From Agapetus fuscipes (Eukaryota; Arthropoda; Insecta; Trichoptera; Glossosomatidae): a stretch of DNA of 64,000 bases. Below the pieces are notes generated by a model. It saw nothing but the letters and a program-made list of their open reading frames with translations. It was not told the DNA's origin and did not search any database. Below, one piece after another: positions 21,898-32,631 of the stretch; positions within the stretch are counted from its first letter, which is position 1; each line of letters begins with the position of its first letter. Position numbers and translations under genes: made by a program. The stretch is taken from assembly GCA_951799405.1 (NCBI GenBank), contig OX637346.1, forward strand, positions 11,989,215-12,053,214, written 5' to 3'.

Positions 21898-22062
21898 CAG
21901 AACCCCAAGTATAAAACTCTACGTCTAAACTCACCCATTGCATTCTACCAAAAAATGTATATAAACTAAAACCGTGCTTTCAGCGAGCGTTTTAGTTTTT
22001 ATACGTGTTTGGTAAAACGATATGGTTGAATCTATATGAAAGGTTTTATGGTTAGGGTACAG
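21898..22062. repeat. MITE-G copy
   Basis: Left terminus CAGAACCCCAAGTATAAAAC, right terminus ending in GGGTACAG. It has the same layered inverted pairs as the previous copy, which it follows by only 168 bp in the same arrangement. Confidence 0.75.
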
Positions 22063-22317
22063 ACCGGAGTACTAGAGGGAAGAAATGGATAGAGTGAAAT
22101 AGAAGTGGAAAATGGGAGAGGAAAATGAAAGCGGAATTAGATGCGGCGGAGGGAGGAGTAAATCAAATAAGATGTGACAAAATAAACTCGCCCTTATCGG
22201 TGCATTCGGGTTTCAAGTAATTTGGAATTGCGCATTTGCAACACTTTCATGCTTCCTGGTTTATCTATCAGACTTGACAATTTTTCAAATTCATTTATGC
22301 GTTAAGCGATGTAAAAA

Positions 22318-22475
22318 AAAACGTAACTAAGCTACACATTATAGTGTAACTTCTTGCCTGCGTTATCCCCGAAGGGGTCGCATGTGGCGATTCGGGACCT
22401 ATTTATTTTTACGGGTAAGGGGGCCAGCCTCACACCAACCACTTCCAGTTGAAGTGGGGGAGGCAATTAGCGATG
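22318..22475 (-). repeat. SINE-C 3' part
   Basis: Matches the distal half of the 41204 copy: CTAAGCTACACATTATAG, AACTTCTTGCC, CGTTATCCCCGAAGGGG, TCGCATGTGGCG, GGTAAGGGGGCCAGCCT. The tRNA-like head is missing. Confidence 0.82.
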
Positions 22476-22654
22476 TAATTTGTAAAATGCACATACACAC
22501 AAAAAACAAGCAACATTTTAAAGTCAGAGAAGGAAAAAATATTGATTAACCCAAAATGTTAATACAAAATTAATTAATTAGTAATTAATACAAAAAATGC
22601 GTGTTGGAAGCTATATGGAAAATAAATTGAGTACTTTGAATTGGTTTTCAAAAT

Positions 22655-22815
22655 CATCATCATCATCAATGACTCTATAACCCGGGGTGGGTCTTGACCT
22701 TCTTGATTGACTGCAGCGTCTGCGGCTGGTCCGACACCTTTCTCCTACAGTCCCAAATATTCCTACCGCGATTTAATCTGAGTCGTTCCACTGCTCTACG
22801 TCTGTTTTGATCCAT
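22655..22815 (-). repeat. RTE-type LINE 3' end relic
   Basis: The minus strand ends in a (GAT)n run (the ATC repeat at about 22657-22670), preceded by AAGACCCACCCCGGGTTATA and a coding-like segment. The same GGGTTAT...ATTGATGATAATGATG ending recurs at 47845-47900. Called a LINE tail because of the microsatellite end and the recurrence; no RT motif remains. Confidence 0.5.
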
Positions 22816-22829
22816 CATCACAACCATCT

Positions 22830-22865
22830 TTTCCAGGCTCCGATGAGACTATCGGAGCCTGGAAA
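22830..22865. other. Perfect 15-bp stem hairpin
   Basis: TTTCCAGGCTCCGAT and its exact complement enclose GAGACT. It lies at the upstream edge of the LINE relic. The origin is unknown; it may be a snap-back duplication made during reverse transcription. Confidence 0.8.
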
Positions 22866-24946
22866 TCAACCTGGAGCCAGCTATCAACGCAATAATGTAC
22901 ATAATCTGCTGACTTTTGATTGACCGGAACACATCAACTTCTTGGGACAAGTAGCATAGCTTAGGCCCGGTATTTTCAAAGTTAGCATAGCCACTTTATA
23001 GTGAATGATAAGGACACACTTACGTCAGTTGTGTGGGTAGTTTTTTTTATCAATTTAAAATAATGTATGCTAGAGTTGACACTACCCGACCTTAGAGTTC
23101 GCCATAATATTTTACTGTCTTTTGTTTGTTTTTCAAAAGCACGTGGCTATGGTTGCAGGTATAAAAAAAATCATGTCAACATACATACATTAATGTTTGG
23201 TAGCTCATTTTTAAAAATGACAACTGTTGTGATTCAACCGTGAAAACTGTGACTTATTTGTCATGATTTAATTTTAATCAGTGAGGGCAATTAGAGTAAT
23301 GGAAACACAAGTGCTCGGTGCACGTGTCATCGGTGGGTTTGATAGGAGGTCCAGCCCCTAGAAGGGAAGGGGGGAGGCCGGGCACCAAAAGTGTACATGG
23401 GAAGCGGTTTAGTCAGACGCCCTCTCTCCACAAAGGCAATTAAAATGCCCATAAATTAGCCAGACAGACGGCGGTGTTTGTTCATCTGATGGATTCTTCA
23501 GCAGGGGTAAAAAGCAGTGGTAGCCGGTGCAGAAGTAGTTAGGGGAGATTCGCATTGATTTCAGCAATTGCATCGATTTACCAATATTTGTCACGAATGT
23601 TGAATTAATTCCTTTTATACTAGTTCTCAAATTCCTTCCAGTAAAAATCTGTTACTCGGAGGATATTTCTTCTCTTTGACTCCATCTCGTAACACTAGTT
23701 CATATTGTGCATTGAATGAGTATCAAGTAATAGATGCGTATATAAATTATGCTTAGAATGTTTAAACTTTCTAAAATTAAGATTTGTAAGATAGACTGTT
23801 AACACTTTATCGTTGAATCCAAGTACAGGTATCCTGAGGATTTTAAAATGATTTATTTTGGTAGACAGGCTTTTATTTTTATCGAGATAATCGAGAACGT
23901 TTTCCTGTTTTCAAATGCAAGCAATATTCAACAACAATATCAACAACTTTCTATTATGTCTAGCATTACAACAGCTTTTTTTACTTAACCACTTTGTTTT
24001 CGACATGCAACCAAATGCCATTTGAAGTTAATAAAATACATAAATTTAAAATATTTGTTACACACTTTGTATGATAGAATGATACTTGTAATATGGACTG
24101 ACAGAGGTCCATCGTTTTTCATTTTGTTTTGCATCTTGTGTATTTTATTCGTAACATTGACATACGTAGATTTGTAGCCCGTAAATATCAAGCATGCCTT
24201 AATACCTTTATTTGAATTATTTTCTTCCTATGTCCTATGAGGCATTGTAAAATCTAGTAACCATCTATGTCTCTTGCACCTGCCACCACTGGTAGGAGGA
24301 AACATTAACTATTTGATGGTGCTGTTTGTAATTGAAATGAATGAATCTTGTCTTGCATACGCAGATGGGATTGTAAATATTTGCTGCAGGGTTTGATTGC
24401 AGGATGGATGCCGGGAGAGTCTCAGAGCAGCAGAGTCTGTCATCTGTGATCCTTGCGGAGTTGTGACAGGCAGTGGTACCCACGATGTAGACGTACAAAG
24501 CGCGCTGCCGAATACCAATTTATATGCAGTATCGCAGATCAAACAGATGCAATGAAGCACATCAAGAGCAAGACTCGACTGCAGTACCACTCAGATAGTA
24601 TTAGATATGATATCGAATACTTACATAAACATCAGTTATACACGTATAAAATAAACAGTGTAATATAAACGTCTTGGAGCCATTATAAGTATGTACATAT
24701 GTTGTAGTTACTGTCTTGTGGTTGGCATTTTAGACCATTTGCCAAAAGCTACATTTTTCGAAACCTAGCAGAGCTCAAAATTAAATTTAAAATTGTATGT
24801 GATGAATGCTCCGAGCTTTATCATTTCTCTTAAGACTGAATAAAAATGTACTCTGTGCGTTGGAGTTGGAGGTGTGATCCAAATTAAAACTGCATTCAAA
24901 ACCAAATGAAACAGCTGTCGAATTGTAAAATAAAAATACAAACTAG
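22866..24946. other. Unannotated interval
   Basis: About 2 kb with no recognised repeat. A moderately GC-rich patch at 23290-23520 and overlapping frames on both strands at 24265-24668 carry no known motif, so no gene is called. Confidence 0.4.
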
Positions 24947-25401
24947 TTTTTTTTTTTTTTTTTTTTTAAGAAAATCCTGTGCGGGAGACTCCCTAGATTC
25001 TGAAGACTCTAGGGGTCTATGACACTTGTTGTAGTGCCGCAGAGGTGTACGAGCTTGGTCGTCGCTACAAAGCGCCAATACTCAAGCAAGACCCAGTTGC
25101 TGTAAGGCTGGATGGACCCTTGGTGACCGGTCATTGGTAAAGGCTTATGAATTCTTCAACCCAGCGAAGAGCACATTCGAAATATTGATGGTATTTTTGT
25201 GTGCTCCGCCGGGATCCGAATCCACAACCTTCCATTTACGAGTCCGAAGTGTTGCCACTACGGACTACAGACCGGTCCGAGATGCCAACGACACGCGGTG
25301 TACCTGAGCGGTCACCCATCCAAGTACTGACCACGCCCAATGTTGCTTAACTTCGGTGATCTATGGGAACCGGTGCTTTCAACATGGCTAACGTCGTTGA
25401 C
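24947..25401 (-). repeat. SINE-B composite (5S + tRNA heads), full length
   Basis: Minus-strand element reading 5S-like head (about 25288-25401), tRNA-like head, body and poly(A) (the T run 24947-24967). The 5S part starts GTCAACGACGTTAGCCATG and includes the A- and C-box regions of the 5S promoter. The tRNA B box reads GATTCGGATCCC instead of GGTTCGAATCCC. Flanks ACAAACTAG (left) and a partly similar ACAAAGTTG (right, overlapping the element's first bases) hint at a target duplication but are not conclusive. Confidence 0.9.
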
Positions 25402-25451
25402 AAAGTTGCATGTTTTTTTCCAAATGTCGAGTTGTTAATAATTGTAATTCA

Positions 25452-25615
25452 GAAAATCAACCATGTTGATGATGCTGGAGAGAGAGCCGGAGGTTCCGGA
25501 CGTTTCGCCTATGTCTACGATGTCCGGAAACTCCAATGCCCATAGACCACGGCAACAGTTCCTGGAAAACAACTCTCCAGCATCATCAGTCGGCCGTGTA
25601 AGCCTTAAACTCAAA
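25452..25615. repeat. H5 foldback repeat
   Basis: Begins GATGATGCTGGAGAG and ends CTCTCCAGCATCATC, an inverted pair around GTTCCGGACGTTTCGCC, ATCGTAGACAT on the minus strand and CCACGGCAACAGTTCC. The CTGAAGA core is lost. It sits between two SINE-B copies of the same orientation. Confidence 0.7.
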
Positions 25616-25617
25616 CA

Positions 25618-25792
25618 AAGCGCCAATACTCAAGCAGGTGACCGGTCGTTGGTAAAGTTTTATGAATTTTTCAACCCAGCGAAGTGCAAATTTGAAAATA
25701 TAAATGGTAAATTTTTTGTGCTTCGCCGGGATTCGAACCCACAACCTTCCCATTCAGAGTCCGCAGTGCTACCACTGAGCTACGGACCGTTT
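25618..25792 (-). repeat. SINE-B, tRNA-only head and partial body
   Basis: The minus strand shows GGTCCGTAGCTCAGTGGTAG, an intact B box, the CATTTATATTTTCAAATTTG block and part of the body. A deletion has removed the segment between ACCGGTCACC and CTTGAGTATTGGCGCTTTG. No 5S head. Confidence 0.82.
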
Positions 25793-26169
25793 AAATTGAT
25801 CATTTTTCACATAAAATAAATTTGAACAATGGCGTTATTTATGTGTATAAAAAATTTAAAGCAAATAGGTACTGCGTGCTTTACATTTCGTCGTTGAAAT
25901 TTCAACGTCGCTATAAATTTTGTTTTTCTCAATGGTTCGGGAACATTTGTGTTACAAATTGACTACCAAAAAAATAAATTGCACAGAATCTGCACTCGAC
26001 TTTCTTGCAAAAATTAACCCACTGTATGACGTATGTAAAGCTATAATCATCTACCAGCTTATGCAGTTTCAATGAAAATATAATATATCAATAATAGATC
26101 AATTTTATTCCACCGCGGTGTGTACCTGCATACCCGTGCGAGTATGGAAATATAAATTCTTAAGTGCAT
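25793..26169. other. Unannotated stretch
   Basis: AT-rich, with no recognised feature. Confidence 0.4.
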
Positions 26170-26281
26170 AAAAAATATTTGGATGATTTATTTGGTGAGC
26201 GCCGCTTTGTGTGAATCACACCTCAAGAGCCCTCTGCGAGGTTGGTCTTCTCTGGAAAAAGCGCCAATTACACAAGAAAGA
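26170..26281 (-). repeat. L2-like 3' tail joined to SINE-B body remnant
   Basis: The minus strand ends with the L2-like LINE 3' sequence (GGCTCTTGAGGTGTGA, GGCGCTCACC, AAATAAATCATCC). Just upstream lie SINE-B-like words (AATTGGCGCTTTTT, AAGACCAACCTCG). This is the same join as in 59980-60235, so it is more likely an L2-tailed SINE fragment than a truncated LINE. Confidence 0.6.
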
Positions 26282-26282
26282 T

Positions 26283-27225
26283 CCTCGACTCATAGATTGG
26301 TATGAAGCTGACCTCTGTACTGTACTGTACTGTAACCTGCCACCGTTTCATTAGGGGTGGCCGGTACCTCCGCAGATGCGCCTCCACTTTTTGCTGTCAT
26401 CACCTTTTTCATACATACTCTTCTCTTATTCTCACTCTGCAGGATCCATTCTTTCGCAATCTCACCTATTTGGTCTAACCATTCTTTCCTCAGCCTTCCC
26501 CTTCCGCGCTTTCCTCTGACATTTCCTTTGTACACTTTCTTCGTAAGTTGTTCATCATCCATTCTTTCAAGATGTCTGAACCATCTCATCGTACTTTTTT
26601 ATACTTTCATTCTCATTATTCTCTTTTATACCACACTCGTTCATCCCTCAAGCATTACGTACTCTATCACTCAGTGTCTTTCCAGCCATTGCTCTCAGGT
26701 AAGCCATTTCCACCGTACTTACATACTTTACTCAGCTCACATTCATTAAGCCTCACTTAAGCCCCACCAACCAATATGCCATTGTGGACCGCCGATCTCA
26801 TATTCTTGGTAAGTTTCCTATTCCTTGTAATGCTTCCAATCGTTTCCATTACACTTCTTCCTCTACTAGCGCGCTTTTCCAATTATTTCGTCAATTTCGC
26901 ATTCGACTCAAACTTGCTTCCCAGATAATCAAATTTTTTCACGACCTCCACTCTTTTTTCATTCAGTCTTATCTCAATTTTCTCGCATTTATCAGTCCTC
27001 CCAAAGTGTAAAAAATAATTCACTTTGTTAATGTCACCCCTGTTTTAAGGAAGGTCGGCAAGAGTTGCAGGTTTTATGTTCATTTGAGATTTGGTTTTAA
27101 TTTGTAAGTTCAAATTCAGCATTCGTAAGCGCGAACTTACACGTACCTGTTTGTGGGCATGCATTTCATATTAGTTTTGAATGTTAATATTTCATTGCAA
27201 CTTATATTCTAGATTATTATAGATG
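26283..27225 (+). repeat. SINE-A copy split by LINE-B
   Basis: The head (26283-26324, CTCGACTCATAGATTGGTATGAAGCTGACC) and the remainder (27007-27225, GTAAAAAATAATTCACTTTG onward to AGATTATTATAG) are the two parts of one plus-strand SINE-A. The interruption falls at the ACTGTAAAAAA stretch, about 45 bp from the 5' end. Confidence 0.82.
26325..27006 (-). mobile_element. LINE-B, 5'-truncated RTE-like LINE
   Basis: Minus-strand remnant of the C-terminal third of an RTE-like polymerase. It reads FDYLGSKFES, then NRKLTKNMRSAVHNGILV, then TMRWFRHLERMDDEQLTKKV and GKRGRGRLRKEWLDQIGEIA. The frame is interrupted; the clearest open part is 26380-26589. It ends in GGTGGCAGGTTACAG with a (TACAG)n tail (the CTGTA run at 26312-26333). 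Its 3' UTR has no SINE-A sequence, unlike LINE-A. It is inserted in a SINE-A copy in the opposite orientation. Confidence 0.85.
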
Positions 27226-27229
27226 GTCA

Positions 27230-28440
27230 TTGAACCCTTCTGTATGCACACTAGGACTTGTATGGTGGGTAAACTTTTTAGCCATATTTTGAAAAAAAAA
27301 CGACTGATTATTATTGGTATTTATAAAATTTTAAGAATCGCAGCCTTTTATTTATTTTTAACCCTTTGACTACCAAGATAATTGCTAATACATTTTGTAT
27401 GGAAAATTTTCACTTTGTATGGCGGCTATACTTTTGATTCACTTTTTGGAAAAAATAATGATGACAATATATAGGTTATTATTATTGTTTTACATTTGTC
27501 TTACATTATTTTTTTACTAACCCTCTAACTGCCGAGAATTTTTCCATTATTTTTTTCTTTTATATGGCAACTCCCTAAACCGAGATTATGATGAAGAAAT
27601 GATTATAATTATTAGATAGCACTGTTATATAAATGGATTCACAAAATATTTAAGAAAAATCGTCGGAGCCGTTTTTGAGAAAATCGCATTTTAAATTTTC
27701 AGCTCTTCGGAAGCCATCTTGAATTTTCAAAAAAGTAGAAAAAAAATTATTATGAATTAAAGTGATAAGCTTGTTCTTTTTATAAAATCTATACCTTACA
27801 TTTATATCTTGCATTTTAATAGGTTTTTGTAATATTTTCGATTTAAAATTTCAGGTCGTGTAAACGGTGCTTTATATTTATTTTTTCAAAAATTTTTTTT
27901 TGTTAATTTGTAGAAATTTATGTTTTCCATAATATTGTAGAACATTATATTTTTGTTGACCCCTTAACTTTCGAGAAAATCACAATCGTTTGTTTTTTTC
28001 ATATTGCAGCCCATAGACACAGATTAGTAAGAGTGTTGCCATAACTAATTTATTAAGTTAAAAATTAATTAATGGCAACTCTGAAAATACAAGAAAAATT
28101 CTTGGAGCCGTTTTTGAGGAAAGTGCAATTTTATGTTTTTTTTGTATGGTAGCCATCTTGAATTTTCAAGTTGGTGTAATGCCATGTTATTCATACTTAA
28201 TACATGTCCAAAAAAGTTTGATGTAGCCAAAATTTGGTATCTCTAGGTCTTATACTTTGGAAAGTGACACACACACACACACACACACACATACAGACGG
28301 ACGTTTTTGAAAGATAGTGTTTTTTGGCATGTCCTGCACCAGGACAACTCATTTCCGTGAAAACCTCGAAATTTTTTTTTCACACCAAATCATAACTTTC
28401 TTTATAGCCTTCGGCTATAGCAAGAAAGTAAAAATGAATT
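27230..28440. repeat. Degenerate tandem block with (CA)n
   Basis: Related segments recur at about 27360, 27520 and 27955, beginning CCCTTTGACTACC, CCCTCTAACTGCC and CCCTTAACTTTCG. Two of them continue to GGAGCCGTTTTTGAG and AGCCATCTTGAATTTTC about 430 bp apart. A (CA) run of about 12 units (28266-28291) and CCTTCGGCTATAGCAAGAAA follow. Probably the remains of an unidentified repeat. No coding frame. Confidence 0.5.
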
Positions 28441-29389
28441 GAATTCACTTCTCGTAAATTTGGCCGTATCTGATATTTGTGTGTACAGATAGTTGCCATA
28501 AGTTGCGAGGTGTTATTGGGCGGTATGGAGTATGGAGTGCGGGCCCCGGGGGACCGCTGCGCTGGGCAGACAAAGCTTACGTGAGACGGGCGCCAACTAG
28601 CGGCCACGTCTTCATATAAATTTATGAAGTGCAATAACAGCCGCCATCTCTGCTTATTAACCGTGAACCCGCCACCTGGGAGGAGCGGAATACGACGGAG
28701 TACAGCGGAATACAGCGGAATCATTATTTCTACACTTGCGGAATTTTATACTTTTGCCAATTGAGAGCTTTCGGAAAAACTAATTGAATGGGATGAAAGT
28801 ACTTATGAAACAATATATAGTTATATTCAAAGAAAATGTAGTTGAATGTTATGGAAAAAGTTAAGAAGGTATAGTATTTTCTAGGAAAATATAAGCTTTG
28901 GTTAACATTAAAAGATTTATCAGAAAAAAAGTTCTGTAGAAAAAATAATCTTAAAATTCGAAGCAACTGAAGAAAAAATTGAAGCAAAATATTATTTAAA
29001 AAATTAGTTTATTCAATTAACTAAATTTTACAAATTTCAGAAAAAATATTAATTTTCGTCAGCTCCTGTTATATATTGATTACGAAAAGATAAATATAGC
29101 TTACAGCTCAAGACACTTCAAAAAATCTTTTACTGTGTTACTATTACGTATGCCCCTCTTATCTTGGATAAGTAAATTCTTTCTAAAAGATGACGGACTT
29201 TCTTGATTGACCGCAAAGGATGTAGAAAGAAACGAGAAACCACAGCATTTAAGGTCCGAGTAGCATTCCATGAATCAAAAAAATTAACCAACCTTGATAG
29301 GGATTGTTTCCTTTTCCAAAACTTAATTTTATGAATCGCCTTGGATAAGGAGCATTGGCCAAATATATAAATGAACATTGCTGCAATTC
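28441..29389. other. Unannotated interval with GC-rich patch
   Basis: 28510-28710 is clearly GC-richer than its surroundings (GGGCCCCGGGGGACCGC near 28540, and three GCGGAATAC-like units at 28685-28722). It could be an exon, a promoter or an old repeat; nothing decides. The rest is AT-rich without signal. Confidence 0.4.
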
Positions 29390-29647
29390 TAATCTAATCT
29401 AATCTAAGCTGCAAAGATATATATCATTTAAGATTTATATTAAATGCATTCCTACAAGCAGATATGTATAATTTCGCGCTAACACATGCCGCATGTGGGC
29501 CTACAATATAAAAACCCAATCTCAAATGAACATAAGCCTTGCAACTCTTGCCGTCCTTCCCTGAAACAGGGGTGACATTGGCAAAGTGAACCAATTTTTT
29601 TACAGTATGGGTGGTCAGCCGCATAACAACCTATAAGTCAAGGAACA
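29390..29647 (-). repeat. SINE-A copy, full length, with 7-bp target duplication
   Basis: Complete minus-strand element with about three TTAGA tail units. GCAATTC occurs directly on both sides (29383-29389 and 29648-29654), so the element boundaries and its mobility as a ~258-bp unit are seen directly. Confidence 0.92.
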
Positions 29648-29654
29648 GCAATTC

Positions 29655-30993
29655 AATCCTAAAATTATAACAGGAGAAGAATATGCAAGTTGAAATTTAT
29701 TATAGTTTAATATAAAACGCCCACTTTACACTATTCTCAAGATTTTCGTGAAAATTCTCAGCACGAACATACATTTTAAAGTGCTCTTCATATCACGGTG
29801 CGGTATATTTCTTTTGTCATCCCTGCATATAATTTTCATTCAGAAGAGAGCTGTCCGAACCACAGCGAAGCAGCCCGTAATGGCCGCCTCAGATAATGTC
29901 TTTATTGGGTCATTAAACGCGTAAATTCATATTATTTGACACTCAAACTGTTTTTCGCGGGTCTTGGGCGGGAGATTTACCGCGGCTCCGTGGAGTAATG
30001 CCTGCGATAATTTGTATTTCTTACAGTTCGACGGTTTTCTCGCGTTTGAGGAGTGTGTCAGAATTTTTGTGAAGAATGTTAGGGTACAAAAAATGTAATA
30101 AATTGGTTTGAAAACGGGGAGATAATTTGTGATGAAACACACACAAACTTTGTTTCTAGAAAAAGTGTGAAAAGAAAAGGGGGAAAGACCATAGTGTAAA
30201 AGGAGAAACTGTGAATCACACTCCTCAAACAGACCTTCGAACAATCAAACAGACCTTACATATACATGTTCATCGCTAGTAAATATCAATTTTGTAAGCA
30301 AAAAGCCTCTTTAAGTTTGGATACACCTTCGCGATCAGTCTTTTTGGTAAAAGTACATATAAGTATAACATGTTTTGACCTAATAAGGAGCCGTTTTGAA
30401 ATTATTTTCATATTTTTCTGTCCGCTCAGAATATCAAACCTTTCAATTCCTAGCGTTGGCTTTTATACTACGACCGGTCCTGTAGAAGGTGATAGATATA
30501 AATAACTTTATAGAGGTATGTTAAGATAAACAAAAAGTGGAGGCAACTCTGCAAAAACTCTAGCCACACCTAGAAAAATGGTGACATAGCAACAGTTACA
30601 GCTACAGGGAGTGGGAAACTCAAACAAACCTTTGTGAGTGAGTCTCTTTTTATGCCGCCGCCGTAACTTTCCATTTTTCCTTTTGGAATCCCGATAAACC
30701 AGTGCTGTGTTTACGAGCCTCTACGTTTGATAATGTTGTATTGGTTTTGCACGGAAAGAAAGGATTTGTTTTGAAAAAGAGAGTTTTGTTTTGGAAATGT
30801 CACGGTGTTTTTAGAAACGCTTCAACAAAAATATACTTTGATATTTTAATAAAATATCTAAAAGGCGATGTTTTTTCTATGCCACTCATTCATCCCATTT
30901 TTTAAAAAATATAATGGTACCTAGATGTTTTGTAGATTTAGGTATTACTGTTTTTTTGTTTTATATAGCTGGATGTAATTAATTGTTTGCACT
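29655..30993. other. Unannotated interval
   Basis: No recognised repeat or gene. 29800-30060 has balanced composition and could be conserved non-coding DNA. Short frames at 29927-30244 (minus) and 30266-30905 (plus) show no motif. Confidence 0.4.
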
Positions 30994-31247
30994 CTTTGAC
31001 TTATATATTGGTATGAGGCTGACCACTCATACTGTAAAAAAAATGATTCACTTTGACAACGTCAACTGTTTCAGTTTCAGGGAAGGTCAGCAAGAGTTGC
31101 AAGGCTTATGTTCATTTGAGGTTGGGTTTTTTATATTGTAAGTCCACATGCGGCATGCTTAAGCGCGAATTTATACGTGTCTGCTTGTGGTAATGCATTT
31201 AGTATGAATCACAAATGTAATAAATCTTTGCAATTAAGATTATAGAT
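30994..31247 (+). repeat. SINE-A copy, full length
   Basis: From TTTGACTTATATATTGGTATG to GCAATTAAGATTATAGATTAT. The CCCTGTTTCAGGG block is disturbed by a small duplication (CTGTTTCAGTTTCAGGG). Confidence 0.88.
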
Positions 31248-31415
31248 TATTATACTTCTTTGGAGGACCTCCTCTCGATTATGGTTTAATAACATATTAA
31301 GAGGACCAATACAGGAGTATAGCCATGCCTCCTCCCACTGAGAACTCCTTCAGGATGTATTGGCAGATATTATGTGTGTCCTGTCTTTCTATGAGAAGCT
31401 CAAAAAAATTGCAGT

Positions 31416-32238
31416 ATAATCTATAATCTATAATCTAAGTTGCAAGGATATATTCATTTAAAGCTCTCAGATGTATGCTCACAAACCAACAAGTGTAGTT
31501 CGCACTTACAAATGCTGAATGTGTACTTACAAATAAAATCCAAACCTCAAATGAACATAAGCCCCACAACTTTTGCCGACCTTCCCTGAAACAGGGGTGA
31601 CATTGGCAAAGTGAACCATTTTGTACAGTATGGGTGGTCAGCCTCATACCAACCTATAAGTCAAGGAATATGAATAATAAATTACATTTAAATATAAAAA
31701 AGAGCAAAACCTTACAAAGAAATCTATACAAAAAACGTCAAAAATTTCCTATGCAAAAAAATGTAGCAAATGAATACACCAACATTAGAAATCAACATTG
31801 CAGATTAGCCGCCACTTCTTCCTGTCCTTGCATACTTCTTTCATTTCATCCAGAGTCATAACCTTTTTCATACAAGTCCTCCTTTTATTATGACTCTGGA
31901 TATCCCATTCATTCGCTATTTCAGAGATTTGATCCTTCCATACTTTTCTCGGTCTTCCTCTACCACGACATCCATCTATTCTAGCAACATATACTTTCTT
32001 CGTCAATCTTTTATCACTCATTCTCTCCAAATGCCCGAACCATCTTAACATACTTCTTTTAATCTTCACTTTCACACTTTCCCTTACACCACATTCTTCT
32101 CTTACAAAATCATTCCTCACCCTGTCACTTCGTTTTTTCCCAATCATACTTCTTAGATAGTCCATTTCTACTGTATGGACTTTACTAATTTCCCTTTCAC
32201 TCACCGTCCAGGCTTCACTTCCATACATCAAGGTTGGC
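31416..32238 (-). mobile_element. LINE-A 3' fragment ending in a SINE-A module
   Basis: The minus strand holds the last ~150 codons of LINE-A (31785-32240: PTLMYGSEAWTVSEREI, RWFGHLERMSDKRLTKKV, GRGRPRKVWKDQI, CKDRKKWRLI). After about 115 bp of 3' UTR comes a complete SINE-A sequence (31416-31669) ending in TTATAGATTATAG. Homology with the copy at 52553-54137 runs without a break through coding end, UTR and module, so the SINE-A sequence is part of this LINE. It is 5'-truncated at about 32238. Confidence 0.88.
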
Positions 32239-32370
32239 AAATATAGTAAATAAGGAGAAATAGTAAAAAAGGTAATGTGGTTGAAATAATCAATTCTTGT
32301 AATTAAGAATATAGGAAAAATAAAAAAATGTATAAATCAGTCTCATGGTATTTTTCATAATTAAGTGTCG

Positions 32371-32623
32371 TTATTCCTTGACTTATAGGTTGGTATGAGG
32401 CTGACCACCCATACTGTAAAAAATGGTTCACTTTGCCAATGTCACCCCTGTTTCAGGGAAGGTCGGCAAAAGTTGTGGGGCTTATGTTCATTTGAGGTTT
32501 GGATTTTATTTGTAAGTACACATTCAGCATTTGTAAGCGCGAACTACACTTGTTGGTTTGTGGGCATACATCTGAGAGCTTTAAATGAATATATCCTTGC
32601 AACTTAGATTATAGATTATATAG
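32371..32623 (+). repeat. SINE-A copy with perfect 8-bp target duplication
   Basis: Plus-strand element from TTATTCCTTGACTT to the (TTATAGA) tail. AAGTGTCG flanks it exactly (32363-32370 and 32624-32631). It carries the CTGAGAGCTTTAAATG variant found in LINE-A's own module, so it belongs to the LINE-A-linked subfamily although no LINE sequence is attached. Confidence 0.95.
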
Positions 32624-32631
32624 AAGTGTCG

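Noticed and set aside
26357..27011. Plus-strand open frames as genes
   Set aside because: They are antisense to the LINE-B polymerase remnant and have no motifs of their own.
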